Source: Pseudomonas sp. Bc-h
GTDB lineage: Bacteria; Pseudomonadota; Gammaproteobacteria; Pseudomonadales; Pseudomonadaceae
Direction of reading: 5' to 3'
Assembly (NCBI RefSeq): GCF_002080045.1
Contig: NZ_MUIN01000015.1
Coordinates: 1 to 62,730 of the forward strand
DNA: 62,730 nt
The notes below the pieces were generated by a model. That model was not told where the DNA came from, made no database searches, and was given only the letters and a program-made list of their open reading frames with translations. Of the stretch, positions 17,513 to 26,583 are shown piece by piece. The position numbers were made by a program, and so were the translations under genes. Each line of letters opens with the position of its first letter. Positions within the stretch are counted from its first letter, which is position 1.

Positions 17513-18532
17513 ATGGCGAGTTACGCTCGAATCTGCGAAATAGAATACGAACTTCCCGAGCGAGTGCTCGACAACCAGATGCTGGCGCGGGACTTTCCAG
17601 AATGGGACGTCGACAAGATATTTCAGAAGACGGGCATCAACGAGCGGCGCATTGTCGCCGACGATGAAACGGCGTCCGATCTTGCCTTTCGTGCCTGCGA
17701 GAAGCTGTTCGCCAACAGCACTACGACCCGTGAAGAAATCGATTGTCTGATCTACTGCACCCAAAGCCCGGACTACATGCTGCCGGCGACCGCGTGCATC
17801 CTGCAGCATCGTCTGCAGTTGCCGCAGAACTGCGCCGCCTTCGACTTCAATCAGGGGTGTTCGGGTTTTATCTATGGGCTGGGGTTGGCCAAGGGTTTCA
17901 TCGAGTCGGGCCAGTGCAAGAATGTGCTGCTGATTACCGCCGAGACCTACAGCCGCTACATCAACCCGCAGGACAAGAGCGTTCGCACGCTGTTCGGCGA
18001 CGCTGCCGCTGCCACGCTGATCAAGGCGTCGGAGGAAGCAACGCCATGCCTGGACCGTTTCCGCTACGGCAGCGATGGCGCTGGGGCAGAAAATCTGATC
18101 GTGCCGATGGGGGCTGCACGCCGACCCTTGCTCGCCGGGCAGAAGCCCGCCGAGTATGAAGACGAAAGCGGCAACATCCGCACCGATGCCAACCTCTACA
18201 TGAACGGCTCGGCGATCTTCGAATTTTCGATGACGCGCGTACCGGCTTTGTTCGCGTCGTTGTTTGACGAGCAATTCGCTGTCGAGGATTGCGATCTGTT
18301 CGTCTTTCACCAGGCCAACCAGTTCATGCTCGAAGCTTTGCGTCGCCGGCTGAAAATCGCGCCTGAGACATTCATCACCGAGTTCGGGCATTGCGGCAAT
18401 ACGGTGTCGTCCAGCATTCCGATTGCGTTGAAAGAAGCGCTGGTCAAGGGCCAGATTCAGCGGGGTAAAGTGATCGCCGCGGTGGGGTTCGGCGTCGGCT
18501 ATTCCTGGGGTGGATGCGTCATCCGCTGGTAG
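17513..18532 (+). CDS. 3-oxoacyl-ACP synthase III (KAS III) paralogue 2
   Basis: A 339-residue FabH-type enzyme with an intact triad: Cys in NQGCSGFIYG, His in FHQANQFMLE and Asn in HCGNTVSSSIPIAL. It is recognisably related to paralogue 1 (shared TQSPDYMLPATAC / TPDYTLPATAC and LYMNG segments) but clearly diverged, so the two are not a recent duplication. It begins 7 bp after the N-acyltransferase and ends the plus-strand run. Two active KAS III enzymes imply either two different starter acyl groups or two rounds of extension. Confidence 0.9.
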   Translation: MASYARICEIEYELPERVLDNQMLARDFPEWDVDKIFQKTGINERRIVADDETASDLAFRACEKLFANSTTTREEIDCLIYCTQSPDYMLPATACILQHRLQLPQNCAAFDFNQGCSGFIYGLGLAKGFIESGQCKNVLLITAETYSRYINPQDKSVRTLFGDAAAATLIKASEEATPCLDRFRYGSDGAGAENLIVPMGAARRPLLAGQKPAEYEDESGNIRTDANLYMNGSAIFEFSMTRVPALFASLFDEQFAVEDCDLFVFHQANQFMLEALRRRLKIAPETFITEFGHCGNTVSSSIPIALKEALVKGQIQRGKVIAAVGFGVGYSWGGCVIRW

Positions 18533-18559
18533 GGGCAAGGTTTGTATCTGCTGACCGCG

Positions 18560-18587
18560 AAGGGCCCTGACAAGGGCCCTTGCGTTT
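18560..18587. terminator. Hairpin between convergent genes
   Basis: A perfect 8-bp stem (AAGGGCCC / GGGCCCTT) with loop TGACAA lies in the 59-bp gap between convergent KAS III and glycosyltransferase genes. The T-rich tail on the plus strand is short (GCGTTT), so termination strength is uncertain. Confidence 0.65.
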
Positions 18588-18591
18588 GGGG

Positions 18592-21500
18592 TCAACGGTC
18601 GAGAAGCGCGGCGTACCAGTGCTGCAGCTGTGCTTCGTCGAGCATCCAGTCGCTCAGCACCTTGTCTTTCAACACTTGGCCCAGCCGTTTCGATTCGTCC
18701 AGATCGTTGATGTGCATGGCAATCGCCTCGCGCCATGCCGCAGTGGTGTTCTGCACTCGGGTCAGCGGTAGACCATTACGCAAACCCTGCACATCGCTGG
18801 CGATGACCGGATAGCCGCAGGCGCCGAACTCGAGCGCGAGACGCGTGCTCTTGTGCTCGCCGATCAAACTGTTACCTGCCGGTATCAGCGCGACATCCAG
18901 ATCAAGACAACCGAGCACCCCAGGGTAAAGCTCGCCCTCGACCGAGCTTCGCCACTCGTGGACATAGGGCCGAAGGGCTTCAGGGCAGGGCCCCATGATG
19001 ACCCACTCCACCTCTTGGGCGAGGCCCTTGATGACGTCCTCGATCAGCGCGAGTTCGTTGAGCTGTGCGTGCGTGCCGACCCAGCCCACCCGAGTTTTTC
19101 GGTGGAGGAGGGAATAGCATTGGACGTTTCTCCAGCGCGGTGCCAGGCGCTCCTCGATGATGAGGATGTGCGCGTGAAACTCGCTGAGCACGTCGGCAAG
19201 TCCCGGGCTTGCAACGATCACTTTGTCCATCAGGCCGAACCCGGTTTTGAGCAGGTCACGTCTGTGTTCGGCCGAGTGTGGGTACTCACTGACGTCGTAG
19301 ACGCGCAATGCCTTGCTCAAAGCCTTTACACTTTTCAGATCGCCGATTGCCTGCTCGGTCCAGGGCCGCTGAACCACGACGGTTTCTGGATTCAGCCGAG
19401 CAAACTCGCCGATCGTCAGCCATTCGGGCGAACGAACATGTTCGACCTGCAGCCCTTCGGCCAGTGCGTCGAGGGGCGCTTGCAGGCGTGTGCCCGAAAT
19501 GGACAGGTCGAAGGGGTGTGACAGCACCACGGGCACCGGACGCCAGGTCAGGGGGCGCCACGTCACCTGCGTGAACGTCTCGAGCTGCAAGCCCTCACTT
19601 TTTGTCGAAAAGTTGTCGTTGTACGCAGGATCGTGGGCGATGTAATTCAACCATCGTCCGCACAGCGCATCCTTTGCACGCTGGTCAGGCGCATCTTGCG
19701 GGTCTGCAGTGGGCTCATGCAGCAGGACAACGTGGGGCGTCCAGACAATCAGACGCCCGGATTCTTTCACCCGCAGGCACAGATCGACGTCGCCATAGCA
19801 ATCACTGAAATCCCCTTCATCCATCCCGTCCAGCGCCTCGTACAGAGCGCTGCCAATCATCAGGCAGGCATCGCTGACAGCGCTGTAGTTCTGGTCGACC
19901 ACCAAGCGATGCATGTAGCCATCGCTGCTGGCGTTCTGGCCATGGAACACGTGGGTGACCGGCTCCTGCTGCCCGAGGATGAGTCCGGCATGCTGAATCG
20001 TGTTGTCGGCCGCCAGCAACTTCGCGCCGACCAGCCCGACTTCGGGCCGCTGAGCGTGGTTGAGCAGGTTGTCCAGCCAGTCGCCGTGAAGCACCGCCGC
20101 AGCGTTGCTCAGCAACACCAGAAATTCACCTGTCGCGTGACGGGCCGCCAGGTTGTGGATGGCCGAACGACTTGATTCGCCAGGACAGCGCAGCACCCGG
20201 ACCTGTTCCAGTTGCATCGCTTCCACGCCATCAAGCCACTCAAGGGCTTGAGGATCCTGGCTGTCGTTGTCGGCAATGATGATTTCGTAGAACGGGTAAG
20301 TGGTTTTTTCCAGAATGCTTTCGATACAACGTTGCAGCATCAGGATCTGGTCCCGGGTCGCGACGATGATCGTGACTTTGGGGCGAGAGGCGTGGCCGTA
20401 GTCAAGCTGGTAGTGCCTTGGCCGCGACTCGATCACCTGGCTGTTTTCATAACCGCGAGCGAGGAGGTGGCGTTGCAACGTGCGTGCTTCGTCCTCATTG
20501 GTTTCGAAGGGGTCAGGCCGATAGCTGACCATCGGCTCTGAAATGTGCTCCAGACCACCCAGACCGTCGTGTTCGACCAGCCGCAAAATCAGGTCCAGTT
20601 CGAGGGCCTGAGGGTAGCGTGCATCGAAGCGACCGGCGTCGGTCACTGAGTAGCGGTTGAAAATCCAGTGTCGGCTCATGGCTTCGGGGAAGCTCAGCAA
20701 ATAGTCCAGGCTGAAATCCGGCCGCAGCATCACCGCCGAGGAGCGCTCCTGGGTTTGCGCGATGTCGTCCGCGAACAGCGCTCGGGTGCTCGGCAATTCA
20801 GTGATTTTGATGGCGGCTTTGAGCAGGCCTGCGACGTTCAGCGTCGATCCCGCGTCGATCATCATGAACCAGTCGAATACCGTTTCCTCCAGGAGCCGGT
20901 TGAGCTGCGCCGCACGGTTTTGGCCGGATACCGCCAGATAAGCGACGCTGTCCATGGCGCCCGGCTGTGGCGAGGCGTTGTCCGGGTCGTAGAGTACAAA
21001 TACTTTCGGCGGCATCCAGCTGCTCATGGTCGCGTCGATGCTCGCCAGTGTCTTGTCCAGTTGCGAGGCTTTGCCCTGAAGGTCCGAGACGATGATCGCG
21101 AAGGCAGGTGCTCCGCCGTTCTGCTGAAAGTAGCGAGCGATGTGCGGTTTTTGTGGTCCTGTCGGGCGTCGCTTGCGGGTCCAGTCCTGAATCTGGTCAT
21201 GGCTGATTTCGTTCGGCTTTTTCTGCAGGAACCAGGCGCGCAGGTTGAAGGCGGTGAAGCGCTCACGGTCATGCAACGGTGCGATCTTCACATCACTGTT
21301 GCTGCCGGGCTCGCGCAGCCACTCCAGCTCTTTGGTGATGCGGTAGAAGTTCGCGTGGCCTTGCTTGGCGATTTCAGGCGTGGCGCGGGCGATGCTGCTG
21401 CTCTGGGTGTCGGTCATGCGAAAGCGCGACAGCGGGCGTTTCAGCAGCGCCAGATTGCCCTGCCGGAGCAGTTTCACGTAAAGGCTGATATCGCCCAGCC

Positions 21501-22086
21501 AGTGGATCGGCTGACCTTTGAGCGACATCAGATCCTGCCCGTAGGCCAGGACATCATCCCGCCGACACATCACCGAACTCGGTTCGCCCATGAACGTCAG
21601 AGGCAGTTCCGACAGCACGGCAACCAGTTCAGGGCCGTGGATAATCACGTCTCCTTCGAATGGAAACAACGTTGCCAGATTGTCCGGCAGAATTTCGCCG
21701 TTTTCGTCGAACAGTCGACGGGTCGCCGCTGCGAGCGTGATATCCGGATGGCCATGCAACAACGCGAAAAGCGTGCTCACACAATCAGGCTCGAGCATGT
21801 CGTCGTCGTACAGAAACTTGATGTACTCGCCGTGCGCCTCTCTGATCCCGCGCGCTACGTTCAACGCTTCACCAAGAGACTGCTCATTACGAAAATAACG
21901 GATCGGGAAAGGACTCTCAGGCGTTAGTTTTTCCACAAGGCTGATGATGCCGTCATCCCGGCAGTCGTCACAGATCACGATCTCGATCTGGTCGTAGTCC
22001 TGGGCGAAGGCGCTGCGCAGGGCGACTTCGAAGTAGGTGGGTTTGTAGGCAGGAATGACGATGCTGACCAGGCGTGAAGCGTTCAT
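18592..22086 (-). CDS. Large multidomain glycosyltransferase (Fgt-like, GT2 of this window)
   Basis: A protein of about 1164 residues with the same four-module plan as the gene at 7276: N-terminal GT2 (RLVSIVIPAYKPTYF at the start, DxD-type DDD in FLYDDDMLEPD near 94), a degenerate GT2-like unit (MMIDAGSTLN), a third GT2 unit from RPKVTIIVATRDQ near 566, and a C-terminal GT-B domain (RVGWVGTH near 997, then LEFGACGYPVIASD). In the third unit the metal-site position reads LLSNAAAV, so that site is probably inactive. The start at 22086 has AAGGA 6 bases upstream; earlier in-frame ATGs lack one. It lies 133 bp after vioA on the same strand and may transfer the VioA-derived sugar. Confidence 0.87.
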   Translation of the reverse strand: MNASRLVSIVIPAYKPTYFEVALRSAFAQDYDQIEIVICDDCRDDGIISLVEKLTPESPFPIRYFRNEQSLGEALNVARGIREAHGEYIKFLYDDDMLEPDCVSTLFALLHGHPDITLAAATRRLFDENGEILPDNLATLFPFEGDVIIHGPELVAVLSELPLTFMGEPSSVMCRRDDVLAYGQDLMSLKGQPIHWLGDISLYVKLLRQGNLALLKRPLSRFRMTDTQSSSIARATPEIAKQGHANFYRITKELEWLREPGSNSDVKIAPLHDRERFTAFNLRAWFLQKKPNEISHDQIQDWTRKRRPTGPQKPHIARYFQQNGGAPAFAIIVSDLQGKASQLDKTLASIDATMSSWMPPKVFVLYDPDNASPQPGAMDSVAYLAVSGQNRAAQLNRLLEETVFDWFMMIDAGSTLNVAGLLKAAIKITELPSTRALFADDIAQTQERSSAVMLRPDFSLDYLLSFPEAMSRHWIFNRYSVTDAGRFDARYPQALELDLILRLVEHDGLGGLEHISEPMVSYRPDPFETNEDEARTLQRHLLARGYENSQVIESRPRHYQLDYGHASRPKVTIIVATRDQILMLQRCIESILEKTTYPFYEIIIADNDSQDPQALEWLDGVEAMQLEQVRVLRCPGESSRSAIHNLAARHATGEFLVLLSNAAAVLHGDWLDNLLNHAQRPEVGLVGAKLLAADNTIQHAGLILGQQEPVTHVFHGQNASSDGYMHRLVVDQNYSAVSDACLMIGSALYEALDGMDEGDFSDCYGDVDLCLRVKESGRLIVWTPHVVLLHEPTADPQDAPDQRAKDALCGRWLNYIAHDPAYNDNFSTKSEGLQLETFTQVTWRPLTWRPVPVVLSHPFDLSISGTRLQAPLDALAEGLQVEHVRSPEWLTIGEFARLNPETVVVQRPWTEQAIGDLKSVKALSKALRVYDVSEYPHSAEHRRDLLKTGFGLMDKVIVASPGLADVLSEFHAHILIIEERLAPRWRNVQCYSLLHRKTRVGWVGTHAQLNELALIEDVIKGLAQEVEWVIMGPCPEALRPYVHEWRSSVEGELYPGVLGCLDLDVALIPAGNSLIGEHKSTRLALEFGACGYPVIASDVQGLRNGLPLTRVQNTTAAWREAIAMHINDLDESKRLGQVLKDKVLSDWMLDEAQLQHWYAALLDR

Positions 22087-22219
22087 CTGAATCCTTGACA
22101 TCTGCTTGAGCGGTTCCTGGCGTGTCTGCGCAGGTCCGGCCATTGGGGGACGAGAGGCTTGAGCAGCGCCCGGCTCGCCCGGGCGCTGTCGATGGTTTTG
22201 TGCAGGTGTCACCGAGGCC

Positions 22220-23338
22220 TCAGGAACGCCCGGTGCTCACCGTCTGCAGGACATTGATGATGCTGTCGAATTGCTCCGGGGTCAGGGCATCGAAGATCGG
22301 CAGGCACAGGATGCGACTGGAAATATCGGTCGCCACCTTCAAGCCCTCCGGATTGGCCGAGCTCAGGTTCCGGTACATCGGGAACGTCGAGATCAATGGG
22401 TAGAAGTAGCGCCGGACCAGAATGTCACGCTCCCTGAAGCGTTCGTACAGGGCGTCACGGCTGATCGGGAAGTCTTCACCGACCAGCACCGGGAAGTACG
22501 AAAAGTTGTGCCCCTCGCCCGGTGTCCACAGCAACTCGATGCCCGGGATGGCCGAGAGCGCTTCGCGGTACATCGAATCGATCTGCTTTCTGCGCGCCAG
22601 AGCGCCATCGATGTAGTTGAGCTGCAACAGGCCGAACGCGGCGTTGATCTCACTCATCTTGCCGTTGATGCCGGGAGCGACAACTGTCACTTCATCGGCG
22701 AAACCGAAGTTTTTCAGATAGTCGATGCGTTTTTTGGTCTTGGCGTCCGGGCAGATGATCGCGCCGCCTTCGAACGTGTTGAATACCTTGGTCGCGTGAA
22801 AGCTCAGCACCGACAAATCGCCATGGCGCAACAGGCTTTGACCTTGATGACGCACACCGAAGGCATGGGCGGCGTCGTAGATCACTTTCAGCCCATAACG
22901 ATCGGCAATCTGCTGGATCCGGTCCACATCGCAGGGCGTACCGTAGCAATGCACGGGCATGATCGCCGTGGTCGCAGGCGTGATGGCCTCTTCGATCCGG
23001 TCCGGGTCCAGGTTGAAGGTCCCCGGTGCGATGTCCACGAAGACCGGCTTGAGGCCGTTCCACAGCAAAGAGTGCGCAGTGGCAACGAAGGAGTAGGGGG
23101 TGGTGATCACCTCGCCGGTGATGCGCAATGCCTGCAGCGCAGTCAGCAGTGCCAGCGTGCCGTTGGAAAACAACGACAAGTACTCGACGCCCAGATACTC
23201 AGCGAGGTCCTTTTCCAGCTTCTCGTGAAAAGGCCCGGCGTTGGTCAGCCACCGGCTCTCCCAGATCTGTTCCAGGTAAGGAACGAACTCCTCCAGCGGA
23301 GGCAGCAGGGGCTGTGTGACGGGAATCAATTTGCTCAT
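22220..23338 (-). CDS. vioA: DegT/DnrJ/EryC1 sugar aminotransferase, VioA-like
   Basis: A 372-residue PLP-dependent sugar aminotransferase. The PLP-binding Lys sits in SFHATKVFNTFEGG, with a preceding DAAHAFGV (Asp contacting the PLP ring nitrogen). It starts with LIPVTQPLLPPLEEFVPYL, similar to viosamine-type enzymes that convert dTDP-4-keto-6-deoxyglucose to dTDP-4-amino-4,6-dideoxyglucose. ATG 23338 has AGGAAA upstream and is preferred to the 27-residue-longer form. The dTDP-sugar supply (RmlA/RmlB) is not in the window and must come from elsewhere. Neighbouring N-acyltransferase, KAS III and Fgt-like genes support a flagellin viosamine role, as in P. syringae. The family call is firm; exact substrate specificity is inference. 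Confidence 0.87.
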   Translation of the reverse strand: MSKLIPVTQPLLPPLEEFVPYLEQIWESRWLTNAGPFHEKLEKDLAEYLGVEYLSLFSNGTLALLTALQALRITGEVITTPYSFVATAHSLLWNGLKPVFVDIAPGTFNLDPDRIEEAITPATTAIMPVHCYGTPCDVDRIQQIADRYGLKVIYDAAHAFGVRHQGQSLLRHGDLSVLSFHATKVFNTFEGGAIICPDAKTKKRIDYLKNFGFADEVTVVAPGINGKMSEINAAFGLLQLNYIDGALARRKQIDSMYREALSAIPGIELLWTPGEGHNFSYFPVLVGEDFPISRDALYERFRERDILVRRYFYPLISTFPMYRNLSSANPEGLKVATDISSRILCLPIFDALTPEQFDSIINVLQTVSTGRS

Positions 23339-23575
23339 GGGTTTCCTGTGCTCTACGTGCGTACTGCGGCAGGTACACAACGCTTGCGAGCTGGCAGAGG
23401 TCGAAGTACTCGCTGTCATCTAAATGGCGTTCAGAGTGCCGTTAACGGGAAATAGCAAGAAATCGGCCAACCTGGTTGGCGGATGAAAAAGATGCGCTTG
23501 ATATTCCGAACGCCTGATGCTTATTTTGTACGCCTTGCCGCGAGGCGGCGTGCATAACAATTAAAGGACTGAGTC

Positions 23576-24919
23576 ATGAGTAGCGATGGCCACAATTCAC
23601 TCGCGCAGCGATTGATGGGCATTGATGAAATTGAATGCGTCACGCCCGATCTGAACGGTGTGCCGCGAGGAAAGGTCATGACGGCCGAGGGGTTCCTCGA
23701 AGGTCGTCGCTTGCAGCTGGCGCGGGGTGTGCTGCTGCAATGCATCATGGGCGGTTACCCGGCGGCGAAGTTCTACGGCAGCGACGACGGTGACTTGGCG
23801 CTGATCGCCGATGCGCAGCAGATACATCCGCTTCCCTGGAGCGAAGAGCCGCGCGCGCTGGCGATCTGCGACGCCGATGAACTGGATGGCGAGCCCTCCA
23901 ACCTGTCGACCCGCGGCCAGCTCAAATCGGTTATCGCCCGTTACGCCCGCCATGGCTGGTCGCCGGTGGTGGCCACCGAACTCGAGTTCTTTATCTTCGC
24001 ACCGAACAGCGACCCCAATCAGCCGTTCAAGCCGCCGGTCGGTCTGGACGGTCGCCGCGAAGATGGCCAGTCGGCGTTCAGCGTCAGCTCGAACAACGGC
24101 CTGCGCCCGTTCTTCAGCGAGGTCTACACATGCATGGCCGCGTTGGGTTTGCCCCGCGACACCTTCATGCATGAGATGGGCGTCAGCCAGTTCGAGATCA
24201 ATCTGCTGCACGGCGATCCGCTGGTGCTGGCCGATCAGACGTTCCTGTTCAAGCACATGCTCAAGGAAGTCGCCCTCAAGCACGGTCTGACCGTCGTTTG
24301 CATGGCCAAACCGCTGGCGCACACGCCAGGCAGCTCGATGCACATTCATCAGAGCGTGGTCGACAGCGTCACCGGCAAGAATATCTTCAGCGACGCACAG
24401 GGCGAAGCGACCGCCGAGTTTCACCATTTCATCGGTGGCCAGCAGGCGGCGATGGCGGATTTCACCGCGTTGTTCGCGCCTAACGTCAATTCCTACCAGC
24501 GTTTGTGTCATCCTTTCGCCTCGCCGAATAACGCATGCTGGTCCCACGATAACCGCGCGGCCGGCCTGCGGATTCCCGCCAGCGCCCCGGTTGCCCGGCG
24601 TGTGGAAAACCGTTTGCCGGGCGCGGATGCCAACCCGTATCTGGCCATTGCAGCTAGTCTTGCAGCCGGGTTGTATGGAATCGAGCAGCAACTTGAACCA
24701 TCGGCTCCCATCCAGGGGGAGTTCGTCGTACCGGACAATCTGTCGCTGCCATGTACCTTGCATGCGGCGCTGGAACGTCTGAAACGCAGCCCGTTGGCCA
24801 AGGAACTGTTTGGTGCCGAATTCATCGAAGGCTACATCGCATCGAAGGAGCTGGAATTAACCAGCTTCTTCAATGAAATTACTCCCTGGGAGCGCCGCGT
24901 ACTGGCCGCCCAGGCTTAA
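23576..24919 (+). CDS. Glutamine synthetase family protein (gamma-glutamylpolyamine synthetase-like)
   Basis: A 447-residue GS-type ATP-dependent ligase. It contains the GS beta-grasp N-terminus (residues about 20-110) and the catalytic domain, with ELEFFIF, the GSSMHIHQS nucleotide/metal region and NRLPGADANPYLAIAA. Pseudomonas encodes several such paralogues that glutamylate polyamines or ethanolamine (PauA/PuuA/SpuI types), so it is not GlnA. The ATG at 23576 follows AAAGGACTGAGTC (AAGGA, spacing 7). It stands alone with its own terminator. Which amine it uses cannot be decided here. Confidence 0.88.
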   Translation: MSSDGHNSLAQRLMGIDEIECVTPDLNGVPRGKVMTAEGFLEGRRLQLARGVLLQCIMGGYPAAKFYGSDDGDLALIADAQQIHPLPWSEEPRALAICDADELDGEPSNLSTRGQLKSVIARYARHGWSPVVATELEFFIFAPNSDPNQPFKPPVGLDGRREDGQSAFSVSSNNGLRPFFSEVYTCMAALGLPRDTFMHEMGVSQFEINLLHGDPLVLADQTFLFKHMLKEVALKHGLTVVCMAKPLAHTPGSSMHIHQSVVDSVTGKNIFSDAQGEATAEFHHFIGGQQAAMADFTALFAPNVNSYQRLCHPFASPNNACWSHDNRAAGLRIPASAPVARRVENRLPGADANPYLAIAASLAAGLYGIEQQLEPSAPIQGEFVVPDNLSLPCTLHAALERLKRSPLAKELFGAEFIEGYIASKELELTSFFNEITPWERRVLAAQA

Positions 24920-24932
24920 GAACCGTGGTTCG

Positions 24933-24965
24933 GAAACCCTCCGTGGAGGAGGGTTTTCGTTTTTG
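24933..24965 (+). terminator. Rho-independent terminator
   Basis: A 9-bp stem (AAACCCTCC / GGAGGGTTT) with loop GTGGA, then TTCGTTTTTG, starts 14 bp after the GS-family stop and overlaps the leader of the next gene. Confidence 0.88.
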
Positions 24966-24973
24966 GAAAGCCG

Positions 24974-26434
24974 ATGCGCCAAATCTGGAAATCCTTTCGA
25001 GCGCTGTATTTTGCCTCGCTGATGATGTTGATCGGCTCGGGCCTTCTGAGTACTTACCTTGCCTTGCGTCTCGCTGCCGATCAGGTCGACGGCCTGTGGG
25101 TCGGTGCGCTGATGGCCGCCAACTATGTGGGCCTGGCGCTGGGCGGCAAGATCGGCCACCGGCTGATCGGCCGGGTCGGGCACATTCGCGCCTATGCCAC
25201 CTGTGCCGGGATCGTCGGCGCGGCGGTGCTCGGGCATGGCCTGATCAACTACCTGCCGGCGTGGATCATCCTGCGGATGATCGTCGGCCTGGGGATGATG
25301 TGTCAGTACATGGTGATCGAGAGCTGGCTTAACGAACAGGCCTCGCCCAAACAGCGCGGGCTGGTGTTCAGCGGCTACATGATCGCTTCGTACATGGGGC
25401 TGGTGCTCGGCCAATTGATTCTGGTGATCCATCCGCAGTTGGGCCCTGAGCTGCTGATGCTGGTCGCGATGTGCTTCACCCTGTGTCTGGTGCCAGTGGC
25501 GATGACCCGCAGCATTCACCCGGCGCCGATGCGTCCGGCGCCGCTTGAGCCGCTGTTCTTCATGCGCCGCGTGCCGCAATCGCTGACCACGGTACTCAGC
25601 GCGGGCCTGATCATCGGCTCGTTCTACGGCCTTGCGCCGCTGTATGCCGCGCAGCAGGGAATGTCGACCGAGCATGTCGGTCTGTTCATGGCGTGCTGCA
25701 TTGGTGCCGGTCTTCTGGTGCAGGGGCCTTTGGGCAAACTGTCCGACCGTTACGACCGTGCCTGGTTGATTCGCGGGGTCGCGGGGCTGCTGGTACTGGC
25801 GGCGTTGCCCCTGGCGATCTTCCCCAACGTGCCGATGGAAGTACTGTTTGCCGTGGGCTTCGTCGCCTCGCTGCTGCAGTTTTCGCTGTACCCGCTGGCG
25901 GTCGCCTTCTCCAACGACCACGTAGAGGGCGAACGGCGTGTCTCGCTGACCGCGATGTTGCTGATGACCTACGGCGTCGGCGCCAGTATCGGGCCGTTGG
26001 TCTCGGGCGTGCTGATGAAGCAGTTCGGCAGCAACATGCTCTACGCCTTCGTCTGTTTCACGGCGCTGATCCTGGTGCTGCGCATTCGTCCGAAAGCCGT
26101 CACCAACCTGCACCAGGTCGAAGACGCGCCGCTGCATCACATCGCTATGCCCGACAGCATGTCCAGCTCGCCACTGGTGGTGGCCCTCGACCCTCGTGTC
26201 GATGAGCAAGTGGTGCAGGACCAGATGCAGACCGCGACAGAGCCTGAGCCTGAGACACCGACCGAAGGCGAGCCACAACCTGATGCCGAGCCAGAGCGCG
26301 TCGTGCCGTCAGGGGAGGGTGTCGTGCGGCCGGTGGCGGTGGTCGATACCGACGTCAGCGCAGAACCTCAGGAAGCGCGGCCAGATGCCGCACTCGATGC
26401 CTCGCGTGACGTAGGCGTCGATCGGCCTTTGTAA
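24974..26434 (+). CDS. MFS transporter (YcaD-like) with an acidic C-terminal tail
   Basis: A 486-residue protein. Residues about 8-385 form a 12-helix major facilitator with the GLALGGKIGHRLIGRVG loop between helices 2 and 3 and a second-half counterpart GPLGKLSDRYDR. Helices resemble the YcaD/sugar-efflux branch. The last 90 or so residues are not membrane: they are Pro-, Glu- and Asp-rich (for example TATEPEPETPTEGEPQ) and probably form a disordered cytoplasmic tail. Translation starts 55 bp after the GS gene, so some read-through is possible, but a terminator lies between. Substrate unknown. Confidence 0.87.
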   Translation: MRQIWKSFRALYFASLMMLIGSGLLSTYLALRLAADQVDGLWVGALMAANYVGLALGGKIGHRLIGRVGHIRAYATCAGIVGAAVLGHGLINYLPAWIILRMIVGLGMMCQYMVIESWLNEQASPKQRGLVFSGYMIASYMGLVLGQLILVIHPQLGPELLMLVAMCFTLCLVPVAMTRSIHPAPMRPAPLEPLFFMRRVPQSLTTVLSAGLIIGSFYGLAPLYAAQQGMSTEHVGLFMACCIGAGLLVQGPLGKLSDRYDRAWLIRGVAGLLVLAALPLAIFPNVPMEVLFAVGFVASLLQFSLYPLAVAFSNDHVEGERRVSLTAMLLMTYGVGASIGPLVSGVLMKQFGSNMLYAFVCFTALILVLRIRPKAVTNLHQVEDAPLHHIAMPDSMSSSPLVVALDPRVDEQVVQDQMQTATEPEPETPTEGEPQPDAEPERVVPSGEGVVRPVAVVDTDVSAEPQEARPDAALDASRDVGVDRPL

Positions 26435-26471
26435 GCCAGGGTCTGAAATCCGGGCCATCGGCACACGTATG

Positions 26472-26560
26472 TGTGGGAGGGAGCTTGGTCGCGAATGCAG
26501 AGTGTCAGATGTCTTATCCGTCTCTGACCCATCCCAATCGCGAGCAAGCTCCCTCCCACA
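26472..26560. repeat. REP doublet (inverted pair)
   Basis: Two copies of the Pseudomonas REP core (TGTGGGAGGGAGCTTGG TCGCGAA-type) lie in inverted orientation at 26472-26496 and 26537-26560, about 40 bp apart. This is the REPIN arrangement typical of fluorescens/syringae genomes. It fills the gap between the convergent MFS and SDR-remnant genes. No RAYT transposase is in the window. Confidence 0.88.
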
Positions 26561-26583
26561 GAAAACCTCGCTTGTAGGTCAAT

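Noticed and set aside
23491..23535. Sigma-70 promoter before the glutamine-synthetase-like gene (TTGATA, 17 bp, TTATTT)
   Set aside because: The -35 is reasonable, but the -10 matches the consensus poorly; it is not strong enough to annotate.
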